Source of the DNA: Arthrobacter_B sp038069765
GTDB taxonomy: Bacteria; Actinomycetota; Actinomycetes; Actinomycetales; Micrococcaceae
DNA: 64,000 nucleotides
Assembly (NCBI RefSeq): GCF_038069765.1
Contig: NZ_JBBPFS010000003.1
Coordinates: 248,001 to 312,000, forward strand
Reading direction: 5' to 3'
Part shown: in pieces, positions 46,601 through 54,911 of the stretch
How positions within the stretch are numbered: the first letter of the stretch is position 1
How the letters are laid out: each line of letters begins with the position of its first letter
Translations under genes and position numbers: made by a program
Notes under the pieces: generated by a model
What the model was told of the DNA's origin: nothing
The model's database searches: none
The model's input: the letters and a program-made list of their open reading frames with translations, nothing else

Positions 46601-47236
46601 CCGGTTGCGCCAGCACAAATCAATGTCATCACCGGTGCCGGGCAGGGCCGGGTCAAAACCGCCCAGGGCCTCCCACACATCGCGGCGCACGAGCATGCCG
46701 GCTGAGTTCACGGCAAATATGTCGCTGCGCGCGTCGTACTGGCCCTGGTCAAGCTCATCGGCGTCAATCAGAGTGACGCGTTCGGCCCACCGGCTGATCG
46801 AGACGCCGACGTCCACGAGCAGCCGGCCGTTCTCCCAGTCAACCTGCTTGGTGCCGGCGATCGTAACCGAGGGTGCACGCTCCACTGCCAGCAGCAGCTC
46901 CTCCAGGGCCTGCGGCGCGGGGGCGGAGTCATCGTGGAGCAGCCACAGCCAGTCCACGGTTCCGTCCGCGGGTGCCGGTGCGGCTTCAGCGATTTCAGCC
47001 AGACCGGCCAGGACGGCGGTGCCGAAACCTGCTTTTGCCGGTGCGGTCACCACCGGGCTGCCGGCGGGCAGGAACTGCCGCAGAAGATCAGCGGAACTGT
47101 CTGCGGAGCCGGCGTCGACGCCGATGCAGACGTCAGCCGGCCGGGTTTGTCCGGCCAGCGCGGTTAAAGTTTGGGGAAGGTACTGTGCGCCGTTGTGGGC
47201 AACAACAACGGCACAAACACGAACGTGCGAAGGAAT
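43664..47236 (-). CDS. giant GT2-family glycosyltransferase with multi-span membrane part; non-standard start
   Basis: An N-terminal GT2 domain (about 300 residues) shows VCAVVVAHNG, the DAGS nucleotide-binding strand, LHDDSAP (the D-D metal motif), FVNSAGMLVRR-like (here FAVNSAGMLVRRD), GTGDDIDLCWR and a helical RH-G segment. About ten or more membrane helices and a large outer domain bring the total to about 1190 aa. It probably adds sugars to an envelope polymer; donor and acceptor are unknown. The conserved N-terminal strand lies upstream of the first in-frame GTG (47053). Between the preceding in-frame stop and 47053 there is no ATG, GTG or TTG. The likeliest start is ATT at 47236, overlapping the whiB2 stop as TAATT. 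An unusual start, an assembly error or a frameshift must be considered. Confidence 0.85.
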   Translation of the reverse strand: MPSHVRVCAVVVAHNGAQYLPQTLTALAGQTRPADVCIGVDAGSADSSADLLRQFLPAGSPVVTAPAKAGFGTAVLAGLAEIAEAAPAPADGTVDWLWLLHDDSAPAPQALEELLLAVERAPSVTIAGTKQVDWENGRLLVDVGVSISRWAERVTLIDADELDQGQYDARSDIFAVNSAGMLVRRDVWEALGGFDPALPGTGDDIDLCWRNRLAGHRVVVVPAAKVRHAGSRPNTAASARALRRAEIFLRLKHAPLWQVPFLMVGAVLGGFGRFFLGMLAKDPGYALASLTASIGGVLRPLDLYRSRRAAAATRTRPRSAVHALRTGPREVREHRRSLFESEPADYPARERAGSDASETAGLMGASSDAGSFEPSGDSNDDFASLAAPSRAWVGVGAVAAVLALLAASLIALHRFVGAPALAGGALLPLSGRLGEIWSNASSWWIELGTGYPGHGDPFDYVLWLLGAAGLGNTNTAVVALMLTAMPLAGLSAWFASGALTRHRGLRFWAAMFWGAAPALQVALGDGRLGALIAHILLPLFVLAVLRAVGAGRPGTESGGRPAERLHAAPRTLSPGTGGVPSWAAAAAAGLLLAVLTACAPVLFILAAAAVLLLSVRLHRRARTLWWSLLPSAALLLPLVISTLGRPRALAADPGVPLAFDPAALWQQLLGFPAAFDIHGSLPAVEFLPAGPWPLVLALVIGAPVAALAASALFAGPRAAPARLAWILSIGALLLSWGSAFVATGAAPDALVTPFPGPLVSAAVFLQLCAALLAGDTLLARRKTAGRSADASTGTSGVTSAAGDSRTPGSRTARPVTVLLGILLALGPAASLALWTIPLAGSGEAVAGANGTGFLVGPAAERTLPATAADKGGSDERIRTLLLHTDANDDVTAALMRNGGTTLDSMSAIYAARAVTGPVNGEELAADDDAAADLRRAVAVITAGTGVDPRGELSRLGVGYVVLQESDTSAELLAGKMDSVPGLTPVGQTESGWLWRVAGQLDEQGTENSSELTGRVRIMAADGTVEAVVPSGRTDVRGSIPAGDEGRLLVLAERSDPGWRASLNGSPLPATADGWAQAFELPAGGGELEIGYTTGWEPWVGTLQVLVIALTVLLALPTRKRTGPVRLPGRQGSVRSEPEGATPEGATPAGTTPAAPLEQPVHRTVAEDIRPKPEDNRVNASGESGATEGMR

Positions 47237-47772
47237 TAGACTGCCTGCTTCCGAAGCCGGCGGCGTTCGCGCTCCGACAGTCCGCCCCAGATGCCAAACC
47301 GCTCATCGTTGGCGAGGGCGTATTCCAGGCACTGGGAGCGAACGTTGCAGGCCGCGCAGACTTTCTTGGCGTCGCGGGTGGAGCCGCCCTTTTCCGGGAA
47401 GAAGGCCTCCGGGTCCGTCTGGGCGCACAGTGCGTCCGACTGCCAGCCGAGCTCGCCGTCGTCGTAGTCGTCGCTGAGCCCGGGCAGGCCGATCCAGACG
47501 GGCCGGGTGTCCTTCTCCGCGGGAGCCGGGAACAGGGCGACGGGCGGATCGAGGAGGAGTTCCTCGTCCTCCGTGTCCGGAGCCAGTGCTTCATGGGCGG
47601 CCAGGAACGCGGTGGCCTGGTCTTCCAGTCCGGCGGCGTCGCGGCGGTAGCGCTCGGCGGCCCCGGGGTCAGCCGGATCCACGTACCAGTCCACGGGCAC
47701 GCCCCGAGAGCCGTAGCTGGCGGATGCCTGCGCGGCGATGGACTGATCGTGCGTGTATTCTGCCTGCCCCAT
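47236..47772 (-). CDS. whiB2: WhiB2-family iron-sulfur regulator
   Basis: WhiB proteins carry a 4Fe-4S cluster and regulate transcription with the housekeeping sigma factor; WhiB2/WhmD is linked to septation and division. The 178-aa protein has four cluster cysteines at 116, 139, 142 and 148 (C, then CAAC, then C), the GIWGG turn and a basic C-terminus (SERERRRLRKQ). The N-terminal 110 residues are acidic and variable. ATG 47772 has GGGAGG 7 nt upstream. Its position next to the giant GT2, DUF5719, DUF3499 and TIGR03089 supports the WhiB2 assignment. Confidence 0.95.
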   Translation of the reverse strand: MGQAEYTHDQSIAAQASASYGSRGVPVDWYVDPADPGAAERYRRDAAGLEDQATAFLAAHEALAPDTEDEELLLDPPVALFPAPAEKDTRPVWIGLPGLSDDYDDGELGWQSDALCAQTDPEAFFPEKGGSTRDAKKVCAACNVRSQCLEYALANDERFGIWGGLSERERRRLRKQAV

Positions 47773-48092
47773 GGAAGACCTCCCGGTGTTTTTGTCCCTG
47801 CAGCGGATCTTTGAGCCCTGCCAGGCACAATCAGCCTGCTTGGAATGCATCTTGGTGGTGGATTGCTGGAACAAATCCGATACCTAATTACACGCGTGTA
47901 ATACGATGCCGTCAAGCTGTTTCGGCATCCTATAGAGTCGAGACGTCAGATCCCGGGCACGCCACGCCCGGATTTCGGCCTGTGAGACCGGCGCGTCGCA
48001 GTTGCGTCCCGGGTTTTAATTCCCGCCGGCGGATCCCTGCGAGGTCTCCCGCAGCCGGCGCAGCTCCCGCATCCACAGGAAAGAGGCCCGAA
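47773..48092. other. 320-bp divergent intergenic region whiB2/TIGR03089
   Basis: It holds the whiB2 promoter and palindrome (47887-47915) and, for the plus strand, a possible -10 TATAGAG at 47931-47937. The latter would give the TIGR03089 gene a leader of about 150 nt. Nothing gene-like is seen. Confidence 0.6.
47887..47915 (-). promoter_or_regulatory. whiB2 core promoter overlapped by a perfect 16-bp palindrome
   Basis: On the minus strand TTGACG (47915-47910), 17 nt, then TGTAAT (47892-47887) form a near-consensus sigma-70-type promoter, each box one base from consensus. ATTACACGCGTGTAAT (47887-47902), a perfect 16-bp palindrome, covers the -10 box and part of the spacer, where a repressor would block it. 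Predicted transcript start is about 47880, leaving a leader of about 108 nt. Confidence 0.7.
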
Positions 48093-48830
48093 ATGCCCGC
48101 AAGGATTTCCGTTCCCACCATACTGTCCACTCTGCGCACCCGGCAGGCAACCTCCCCGGCTTTGATTTGGTACGGCCCGGCATCCGAGCGGATTGAGCTC
48201 TCCGGCAAGGTGCTGGACAACTGGGTCGCGAAAACCTCCAACCTTCTGGTGGACGAGCTCGACGCCGAGCCGGGCATCCGCCTGCGGCTGGACCTTCCCC
48301 CGCATTGGAAAACGCTGGTCTGGGCTTTGGCCGCGTGGCAGACGGGCTGCACGGTGCTGGCGGGGGATGTCTCCGACGACGGCGCAGCAGCCGGGGCAGC
48401 GGACGTTACGGTGACCTCTTCGCAGGAGGTGCTCGACGCCGCGGAGGGAACCGTTGTGGCGGTGGCTCCGGGAGCGCTGGAACTTCGGTGGTCCGGCGGG
48501 CTCCCGACTGCCGCCGTGGACTACGCCGCCGAGGTGCGCAGCTATGCAGACACCTACCTGGCCGGGGAGGAGGCCGGGGAAAGCTACACCGCCCTGCACT
48601 GCGGCGGAGGGCAGGGTTTGACCCTCACCTACGCCCAGCTGGCGGAAGCAGCCGGCGGCGGGCCGCTGCAGACGCTGCTGGTTCCGGCCGCGGCGGACCT
48701 GCCCGCAGTGCTGGCCGCCGCGCTCCGTACATGGGCTGCCGGCGGCACGGTGGTGCTTGCGGCACCGGAAGTGGAGATCACCGAGCGGCTGATCGCCGCC
48801 GAGAAGATTACTGCCCGGCTGGAGGAGTAG
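48093..48830 (+). CDS. TIGR03089 family protein
   Basis: The 245-aa protein fits the actinobacterial TIGR03089 family, which looks like the N-terminal part of adenylate-forming (AMP-binding) enzymes but lacks the catalytic C-terminal half. It shows a tolerable AMP-binding-like fold start (SPALIWYGPASERIELS, LDLPPHWKTLVWALAAW) but no TSGTTG P-loop. The function is unknown. ATG 48093 is preceded by AGGAAAGAGG. The 3' end overlaps the convergent gtrA by 23 bp. Confidence 0.85.
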   Translation: MPARISVPTILSTLRTRQATSPALIWYGPASERIELSGKVLDNWVAKTSNLLVDELDAEPGIRLRLDLPPHWKTLVWALAAWQTGCTVLAGDVSDDGAAAGAADVTVTSSQEVLDAAEGTVVAVAPGALELRWSGGLPTAAVDYAAEVRSYADTYLAGEEAGESYTALHCGGGQGLTLTYAQLAEAAGGGPLQTLLVPAAADLPAVLAAALRTWAAGGTVVLAAPEVEITERLIAAEKITARLEE

Positions 48831-49422
48831 GCTCCGCTTCCAGGCTCGAGCGCCCGGAGGATGCGGCGGGCGGCGCAGCGTTGGGCGTCTCCCTGACGGT
48901 CCGGGCCGGAGCGGCGCCGGGCTTCCCGGCGCCCTTGTCGTCGAGGAGTTCGTAGTCGTCTTCAAAGCCGGGCTCGTTGTCCAGCTCGTTGTTGAAGACC
49001 CAGAACCGGTAGGCAAAGAACCGCAGGATGGTGGCCACGCCAATGCCGACGACGCCGGCGAATCCGAGCCACTTGGCATCGGTGATGCCCAGCGGATACT
49101 GGGCAACCCACGTGAAACCGCTGGAAATGATAATGCCCACGCCGTTGATGATGAAGAAGAGAACCACTTCACGCGTCACGTTGGCCTGGCGCCGGCGGCG
49201 GAAGGTCCAGAAGCGGTTGGCCACCCAGGAGAAGAGGGTGGCAACCAGGGCGCTGATGACCCGTGCCTTGGTGGCGCTGCCTTCAAGGGGCCCGTGGTAC
49301 AGAATCCACCACAGTCCGTTGTCCACGACGAAGGCGACAGCACCTACGGTGCCGAATTTGGCGACTTCACGCCAGAACAGCGAAGCCAGCCCTCTAATGC
49401 GCGCAGACAGTGATGAAAACAT
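48808..49422 (-). CDS. GtrA-family membrane protein
   Basis: The 204-aa protein has four membrane helices in residues 20-150: FGTVGAVAFVVDNGLWWILY, LVATLFSWVANRFWTFRRRR, FFIINGVGIIISSGFTWV and the C-terminal LRFFAYRFWVF. This is the GtrA/DPMS-like pattern, found in proteins that flip or handle polyprenyl-linked sugars. The last 50 residues are an acidic, Pro/Ala-rich tail. ATG 49422 has GGAGG 3 nt upstream. It fits with the neighbouring envelope-polymer genes. Confidence 0.9.
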   Translation of the reverse strand: MFSSLSARIRGLASLFWREVAKFGTVGAVAFVVDNGLWWILYHGPLEGSATKARVISALVATLFSWVANRFWTFRRRRQANVTREVVLFFIINGVGIIISSGFTWVAQYPLGITDAKWLGFAGVVGIGVATILRFFAYRFWVFNNELDNEPGFEDDYELLDDKGAGKPGAAPARTVRETPNAAPPAASSGRSSLEAEPTPPAGQ

Positions 49423-49596
49423 GATCCTCCGAGGCCGTTGGTGCGCCGCCGGCCGGAATTGCCGAAGCTGGACACAGTATCCGCCGCACAGGAAACGCGG
49501 ACGGTAAGGGCACAATATTACCCCCGGTTGATGGGAGCTGTCTGAGGGTGGGGGGCGAACCGCACTCCACAAAAGAGGATTTCGGTCTCTTTTCGG

Positions 49597-49602
49597 TAAC
49601 CT
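49597..49602 (+). promoter_or_regulatory. -10 box of purK, leaderless arrangement
   Basis: TAACCT is 6 nt before the GTG at 49609; no ribosome-binding site is visible. Confidence 0.5.
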
Positions 49603-49608
49603 AATGTC

Positions 49609-50781
49609 GTGAGCTTTCCTATAATTGGCGTCGTCGGCGGTGGCCAGCTGGCCCGGATGATGGCCCCGGCCGCAGTGGCCCTTGGTTTTGAACTCCGCGT
49701 CCTGGCCGAGGGCCCCGGCGTATCCGCCGTTCCCGCTGTGGCATCCGCCACTGTCGGGGACTACCGGGACCTGGACACCCTGGCCGCCTTCGCCGAGGGC
49801 GTGGACGTGCTGACGTTTGACCATGAACACGTCCCGGGCGCCCATCTGCGGTCCCTCGCCGAGGCCGGAGTGAACGTGCAGCCCTCCCCCGAGGCGCTGA
49901 TCCATGCCCAGGACAAGCTGGTCATGCGCGCCGCGGTTGAAAGGCTGGGCCTGTCCAACCCGCGCTGGGCAGCGGTGGCGGGAATCGCCGACCTGGTGGA
50001 CTTCGGAAAAGCGGCGGGCTGGCCCGTTGTGCTCAAGACCCCGCGCGGAGGCTATGACGGCAAGGGCGTACGGATCATCAACAACGCCGCCGAGGCTGCC
50101 GGCGCCGCCGACTGGTTCACCGGAGAACCCCTCCTGGCCGAGGAAAAAGTTCCCTTCACCCGGGAGCTCTCAGCCCTGGTTGCCCGGACCCCGGACGGCA
50201 GGGCACTCCCCTGGCCCGTGGTCCACTCCATTCAGGTGGACGGCGTGTGCGACGAAGTCATTGCCCCGGCCCAGGAGCTGGACCCGGAGGTGGCAACCGC
50301 GGCGCAGGAAGCTGCCCTGCGTCTGGCCGCGGAACTCGGAGTCACCGGCGTCATGGCCGTTGAGCTCTTCGAGACGCCCGGACGCGGCACCGGTTTTCTC
50401 ATCAACGAGCTGGCCATGCGGCCGCACAACTCCGGCCACTGGACCATGGACGGATCGGTCACCGGCCAGTTTGAACAGCATCTGCGGGCCGTCCTGGACC
50501 TGCCGCTCGGCGCCACGGATGTCCTGGGCGGCGTCGTCGTCATGAAGAACTACCTCGGCGGTGCCAACACTGACTTATTCAGCGGCTATGCTCATGCACT
50601 GGCTGCCGAGCCGGCTGCCAAAATCCATAATTACGGCAAATCGGTCCGACCGGGCCGAAAGGTCGGGCATGTCAACGTGGTGGGACGCAGCGCTGCGGAC
50701 CTGCCGGAGGTACGGCGGAGCGCTGAACACGCAGCTGCCATCCTCCGCGACGGCCTCGACCCCCAGAAGGAGAAATCATGA
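49609..50781 (+). CDS. purK: N5-carboxyaminoimidazole ribonucleotide synthase
   Basis: PurK uses ATP and bicarbonate to carboxylate AIR in purine synthesis. The 390-aa ATP-grasp protein has GVVGGGQLARMM at the N-terminus, TFDHEHVP, LKTPRGGYDGKGV and FLINELAMRPHNSGHWT. The stop codon overlaps the purE ATG (ATGA), so the pair is translationally coupled. Confidence 0.98.
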   Translation: MSFPIIGVVGGGQLARMMAPAAVALGFELRVLAEGPGVSAVPAVASATVGDYRDLDTLAAFAEGVDVLTFDHEHVPGAHLRSLAEAGVNVQPSPEALIHAQDKLVMRAAVERLGLSNPRWAAVAGIADLVDFGKAAGWPVVLKTPRGGYDGKGVRIINNAAEAAGAADWFTGEPLLAEEKVPFTRELSALVARTPDGRALPWPVVHSIQVDGVCDEVIAPAQELDPEVATAAQEAALRLAAELGVTGVMAVELFETPGRGTGFLINELAMRPHNSGHWTMDGSVTGQFEQHLRAVLDLPLGATDVLGGVVVMKNYLGGANTDLFSGYAHALAAEPAAKIHNYGKSVRPGRKVGHVNVVGRSAADLPEVRRSAEHAAAILRDGLDPQKEKS

Positions 50782-51305
50782 CCAGCGCCGACACGCCACT
50801 GGTAGGACTCGTCATGGGTTCGGACTCCGATTGGCCCGTCATGGACGCCGCCGCGGCAGCCCTGGCCGAATTCAACATCCCTTATGAGGCCGACGTCGTT
50901 TCGGCCCACCGGATGCCCGTGGACATGATCGAGTACGGCCAGCAGGCCCACCGGCGCGGACTGCGCGTGATCATCGCCGGAGCCGGCGGTGCCGCCCACC
51001 TGCCCGGCATGTTGGCCGCGGTGACACCCCTTCCGGTCATCGGCGTCCCGGTGCCGCTGAAGTACCTTGACGGCATGGATTCCCTGCTCTCGATCGTGCA
51101 GATGCCCGCCGGCGTCCCCGTGGCCACCGTGTCCATCGGGGGTGCCCGCAACGCGGGCCTCCTGGCAGTGCGGATGCTCGCTTCCGGCACCGATCCGCTC
51201 GCCGCCAAACTTCAACAGCAGCTGCTCGAGTTCGCCTCGGGGCTGCGCCAAACGGCACTGGCCAAGGGCGCAAAGCTGCGCACCTCCGTCGCCGTCAGCG
51301 ACTAG
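50778..51305 (+). CDS. purE: 5-(carboxyamino)imidazole ribonucleotide mutase
   Basis: PurE converts N5-CAIR to CAIR, the step after PurK. The 175-aa protein has the class I signature MGSDSDWPVM, SAHRMP, GAGGAAHLPGM, VPVPLK and SIVQMPAGVPVATV. ATG 50778 overlaps the purK stop. Confidence 0.98.
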   Translation: MTSADTPLVGLVMGSDSDWPVMDAAAAALAEFNIPYEADVVSAHRMPVDMIEYGQQAHRRGLRVIIAGAGGAAHLPGMLAAVTPLPVIGVPVPLKYLDGMDSLLSIVQMPAGVPVATVSIGGARNAGLLAVRMLASGTDPLAAKLQQQLLEFASGLRQTALAKGAKLRTSVAVSD

Positions 51306-51314
51306 GGACGCGCC

Positions 51315-52934
51315 GTGGACCCGAGGAACGGCTATAACGACGACGCCGGAATGCTCACCGACCCGGTGCGCAACCCGCAGTCGGCTCCGTCCGGAGCACG
51401 CACCAAACGGGCCTTCATCCTGCTGCTGCTCACCCTGGTGCTTCCCGGCTCGGCACAGGTGGTGGCGGGAAACCGCATGCTCGGCCGCCGTGCCCTGCAG
51501 GTGACATTCACGGCCTGGGCCCTCATCCTGGCTGCCCTCGTCCTCGCCTTCACCAACCGCGCGCTGCTCGTGAACATTCTCACCAACGGCTGGGCGTCCT
51601 TTGTCCTCATGGTCGTCCTGGCCCTGCTGGCGGCCGGCTGGGCGTTTCTGTTCCTCAACACGCTGCGCATCATCCGCCCGCCCCTGCTGGAGCGGCGGGT
51701 CCGTCCGGTGGTTGCCGGGCTGCTGGCCGTCCTGATGGTCGGCACCAGCGGCGGACTGGCCTACGGCGCGTACATGCTCAACGTCAGCCGCAGTGCGGTG
51801 GGCAGCATCTTCTCCTCCGGGCCCTCCTTTGATCCGGTGGACGGCCGGTACAACTTCCTGTTGATGGGCGGCGACGCCGGGGAGGACCGCACCGGCCTGC
51901 GCCCGGACAGCATGTCCGTGATCAGCGTTGACGCCAAGACCGGCAAGTCCATCACCTTCAGTCTTCCGCGCAACTTCCAGAACGCCCCCTTCCCCGATGA
52001 CTCCCCGCTGGCCTCCGTGTATCCGGACGGGTACAACTGCGGCGACGAATGCATCCTGAACAGCCTCTACCAGACCGTGGTCGAGAACCATCCGGACCTG
52101 TACCCGGAGTCCACCGACCCCGGAGCCGAAGCCATGATGGACGCGGCGTCAGGGATCCTGGGCCTGGAGGTCCAGGCGTACGTCATCGTGGACATGGAGG
52201 GTTTCTCCACCCTGATCGATGCCATGGGCGGCATCACCATCAATGCCGGCGGCTGGGTGCCCATCACCGCCGGCGAGATACCCGGAACCAACCGGCACTA
52301 CCCGCCGGACGGCTGGATTGCTCCGGGCACGCAGAAGATGGACGGCTACACGGCGCTCTGGTACGCCCGGTCCCGCGAGTTTGTCACCGACTATCACCGG
52401 ATCGCCCGGCAGCAGTGCGTGCAGCAGGCCATGGTGGCGCAGCTTGATCCGGCCACCCTCCTGACCCGTTTCCAGGCCATCGCCTCGGCCGGGGAGCAGA
52501 TCGTGAAGACGGACATTCCCCAGCACCAGCTGGGCAGTTTCCTCGACCTCGCCCTGAAGGCCAAGGGACAGCCGATGGAGCGCCTGACCATTGGCCCGCC
52601 GGACTTCGGCACGGCGGCGGACAACTTTGTGACCTACCCCGACTTCACGCTGATCCAGTCCCGGGTTGCCGACATGATTTCGGGCCAGGTCGCCGAACCC
52701 GCTGAAGCTCCTGCCGAAGCTCCGGCAGCAGAAGAGCCCGCGCCCGCAGACGGCGGCGACGCCGGCAACAGCACGGACATCGGAACGGAAACCGGCCCCG
52801 CCGACCAGGGAGCTGCGGAAACCGAGGAGCAGCCCGAAATCACCGAGGAGTACCTGCAGTACCTCGCCGAAATCCAGGATGACGCCACCCTGGGGGCCCT
52901 GCTGAACAACAACGGCGCGTGCAGCCCCGGATAA
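51315..52934 (+). CDS. LytR-CpsA-Psr family envelope-polymer ligase
   Basis: LCP enzymes attach undecaprenyl-linked polymers to peptidoglycan. The 539-aa protein has several N-terminal membrane helices (about 33-155) before the LCP domain; this multi-span start is unusual for the family, which more often has one. The domain shows the D-x-x-R type site (GEDRTGLRPDSMSVISVD) and FSLPRN, with WYARSREFVTDYHRIARQQ at its end. An acidic Ala/Pro/Glu tail of about 90 residues closes it. GTG 51315 lies 9 nt after purE, so it is probably transcribed with purKE, though its function is unrelated. Confidence 0.93.
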   Translation: MDPRNGYNDDAGMLTDPVRNPQSAPSGARTKRAFILLLLTLVLPGSAQVVAGNRMLGRRALQVTFTAWALILAALVLAFTNRALLVNILTNGWASFVLMVVLALLAAGWAFLFLNTLRIIRPPLLERRVRPVVAGLLAVLMVGTSGGLAYGAYMLNVSRSAVGSIFSSGPSFDPVDGRYNFLLMGGDAGEDRTGLRPDSMSVISVDAKTGKSITFSLPRNFQNAPFPDDSPLASVYPDGYNCGDECILNSLYQTVVENHPDLYPESTDPGAEAMMDAASGILGLEVQAYVIVDMEGFSTLIDAMGGITINAGGWVPITAGEIPGTNRHYPPDGWIAPGTQKMDGYTALWYARSREFVTDYHRIARQQCVQQAMVAQLDPATLLTRFQAIASAGEQIVKTDIPQHQLGSFLDLALKAKGQPMERLTIGPPDFGTAADNFVTYPDFTLIQSRVADMISGQVAEPAEAPAEAPAAEEPAPADGGDAGNSTDIGTETGPADQGAAETEEQPEITEEYLQYLAEIQDDATLGALLNNNGACSPG

Positions 52935-52986
52935 CCCCGCCCGCCGGCACCACCGGACCGATCCCGACGCCTTCGAAAAGAGAACC

Positions 52987-54339
52987 ATGTACCTGCTGAA
53001 CAACACGCTTCGGCCCTATGCCTGGGGTTCGTTCACCGCCATGGCCGAACTGTTCGGCAGGGAACCCTCAGGCCAGCCGGAGGCCGAACTGTGGATCGGC
53101 GCCCACCCGGGTGCGCCGTCGGGCCTGGTGCCGCCCGTACCCGACGCTGATTCACTGGACCAGCTGATCGCTGCCGATCCCCACCAGATGCTGGGCCGCG
53201 AAACCGCCGAAGCGTACGGGAATGTCCTTCCCTTCCTGGCCAAGGTCCTGGCCGCCGGCGCCCCGCTGTCCCTGCAGGTGCATCCCACCCGGGAGCAGGC
53301 ACGGGCCGGGTTCGCCGCGGAAGAGGCCGCCGGGCTGGACCGTTCCGCTTCCAACCGCAACTACCGGGACGAGAACCACAAACCGGAGATGATTTTCGCC
53401 CTGACGCCCTTTGAGGCGCTCTGCGGCTTCCGCGAACCGGATGAGGCCGCGCAGATCTTCCGGACGGCCGTGCAGGCGGTGCGGGCCAGCGGCGCCGAAG
53501 TGCCGGAACTGCTGTCCTGGGCAGTCAGCGAGCTCGCCAGCGGGCACGACCCGGCGGACCGGCTGCAGAGTGTTTTCCGCACGCTGATCAGCGACGGCGA
53601 AGAGGTCCGCGAAGCTGTCCGGCTGACCGCCGCTGCGCTGGCGGACTCCGCTCCGGAGGACCTGGAGCCGTTCGCGAAGGAACTGGGCACCGCCGCGGAC
53701 CTGAACGCCTATTACCCGGAGGACCCGGGCGTGCTGCTGTCCCTTCTGCTCAACCGTGCCTCGCTGCAGCCCGGCGACGCCGTTTACCTGCCGGCGGGCA
53801 ACGTCCATGCGTACCTCAGCGGCCTCGGCATTGAGGTGATGGCGTCCTCGGACAACGTTCTGCGCGGCGGCCTGACACCCAAGCACGTTGACGTGGCAGA
53901 GCTGCTCAAGACCGTTGATTTCCGGCCGGTCAGCGTGCCCCTGCTGTCCCCGGAGCACACGCAGATGGGCCAGGAGCTCTACCGCCCGCCGTTCGGCGAG
54001 TTCCAGCTGCAGCGGATCGAGCTGGAACAGCGGGCGCAGGACACTGCCGACGGCTACTCCCCCGCCGTGTCCATGTCCGGCTCCGACGTTTCGGTGCTGC
54101 AGAACGGACCCACCCTCGTCATTGTGGTCCGCGGGACCGTGGTGCTGGACTCCCCCAAGGGCGACCTGATACTGGAAACGGGCCAGAGCGCCTTCATCCC
54201 GTCAGCCGAAGCTCCGGTGATTGCCAAGCTCTCGGCGCATTCGGCCCAGCACGACGACGGCGCACTCGCCTTCGCGGTGACGGTTGGTGCTGCCGATGCT
54301 GGGCGGGCTGATTCCGCCGAGCCGCTGCCGGCCTTCTAG
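52987..54339 (+). CDS. manA: mannose-6-phosphate isomerase, class I
   Basis: ManA interconverts fructose-6-phosphate and mannose-6-phosphate, the entry to GDP-mannose and mannosyl donors. The 450-aa protein has the type I signature: LSLQVHPTREQA and NHKPEMIFAL (zinc ligands), the FEALCGFRE motif, then LPAGNVHAYLSGLGIE and NVLRGGLTPKH. ATG 52987 is preceded by AAAAGAGA. It follows the LCP gene by 52 nt and runs 2 nt into the acetyltransferase gene. Confidence 0.96.
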   Translation: MYLLNNTLRPYAWGSFTAMAELFGREPSGQPEAELWIGAHPGAPSGLVPPVPDADSLDQLIAADPHQMLGRETAEAYGNVLPFLAKVLAAGAPLSLQVHPTREQARAGFAAEEAAGLDRSASNRNYRDENHKPEMIFALTPFEALCGFREPDEAAQIFRTAVQAVRASGAEVPELLSWAVSELASGHDPADRLQSVFRTLISDGEEVREAVRLTAAALADSAPEDLEPFAKELGTAADLNAYYPEDPGVLLSLLLNRASLQPGDAVYLPAGNVHAYLSGLGIEVMASSDNVLRGGLTPKHVDVAELLKTVDFRPVSVPLLSPEHTQMGQELYRPPFGEFQLQRIELEQRAQDTADGYSPAVSMSGSDVSVLQNGPTLVIVVRGTVVLDSPKGDLILETGQSAFIPSAEAPVIAKLSAHSAQHDDGALAFAVTVGAADAGRADSAEPLPAF

Positions 54340-54341
54340 GC

Positions 54342-54884
54342 GTGCCTGCGACAACCTCCACCCTGACCGGAAACATCCGGGTTCGGCTGCTGAACCCCTC
54401 CGACGCCGAGCTGCTTGCAGCAGCATACAAACTGAACCGGGACCATCTGGCCCCCTGGGAGCCGGAGCGTCCCGAGAGCTTCTTCACCGCTGAAGGCCAG
54501 CAAGCCGTCATCGACTCCAAAATTGCCCTGCTGGACGCCGGTTCCGAGGTTCCCCGGGTGCTTCTGGAGGGGGCGGACATCATTGGCTGCGTCACGCTGA
54601 CGGGCATTGTCCGCGGCCCCTTCCTCAGCTGCCACCTCGGCTACTGGATCAGCCGGGCCTACACCGGCAGGGGCATCGCTTCCGCGGCGGCAGCCTTTGC
54701 CGTGGAGACCGCCCGGACCGAGCTGGGCCTGCACCGGGTGCAGGCCGCCACGCTGACGGGCAACGCGGCGTCGCAGAAGGTCCTGCGGCGCTGCGGATTC
54801 GAAGAGATCGGGTTTGCTCCCGCCTACCTCAACATCGCCGGGTCCTGGCAGGACCACGTCCTGTATCAGCGCGTGCTGTACTGA
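54342..54884 (+). CDS. GNAT-family N-acetyltransferase, RimJ/RimL-like
   Basis: The 180-aa protein shows the GNAT fold of the RimJ/RimL group: IRVRLLNPSDAELL at the N-terminus, GYWISRAYTGRGIASAAAAF (acetyl-CoA loop region), HRVQAATLTGNAASQKVLRRCGF and the final YLNIAG segment. The substrate is unknown; ribosomal protein N-termini are the family's best-known targets. It starts GTG 54342, 2 nt after manA, so it is cotranscribed. Confidence 0.9.
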   Translation: MPATTSTLTGNIRVRLLNPSDAELLAAAYKLNRDHLAPWEPERPESFFTAEGQQAVIDSKIALLDAGSEVPRVLLEGADIIGCVTLTGIVRGPFLSCHLGYWISRAYTGRGIASAAAAFAVETARTELGLHRVQAATLTGNAASQKVLRRCGFEEIGFAPAYLNIAGSWQDHVLYQRVLY

Positions 54885-54911
54885 CGGCCCGGCGGGACCC
54901 GGCGGACCTGC

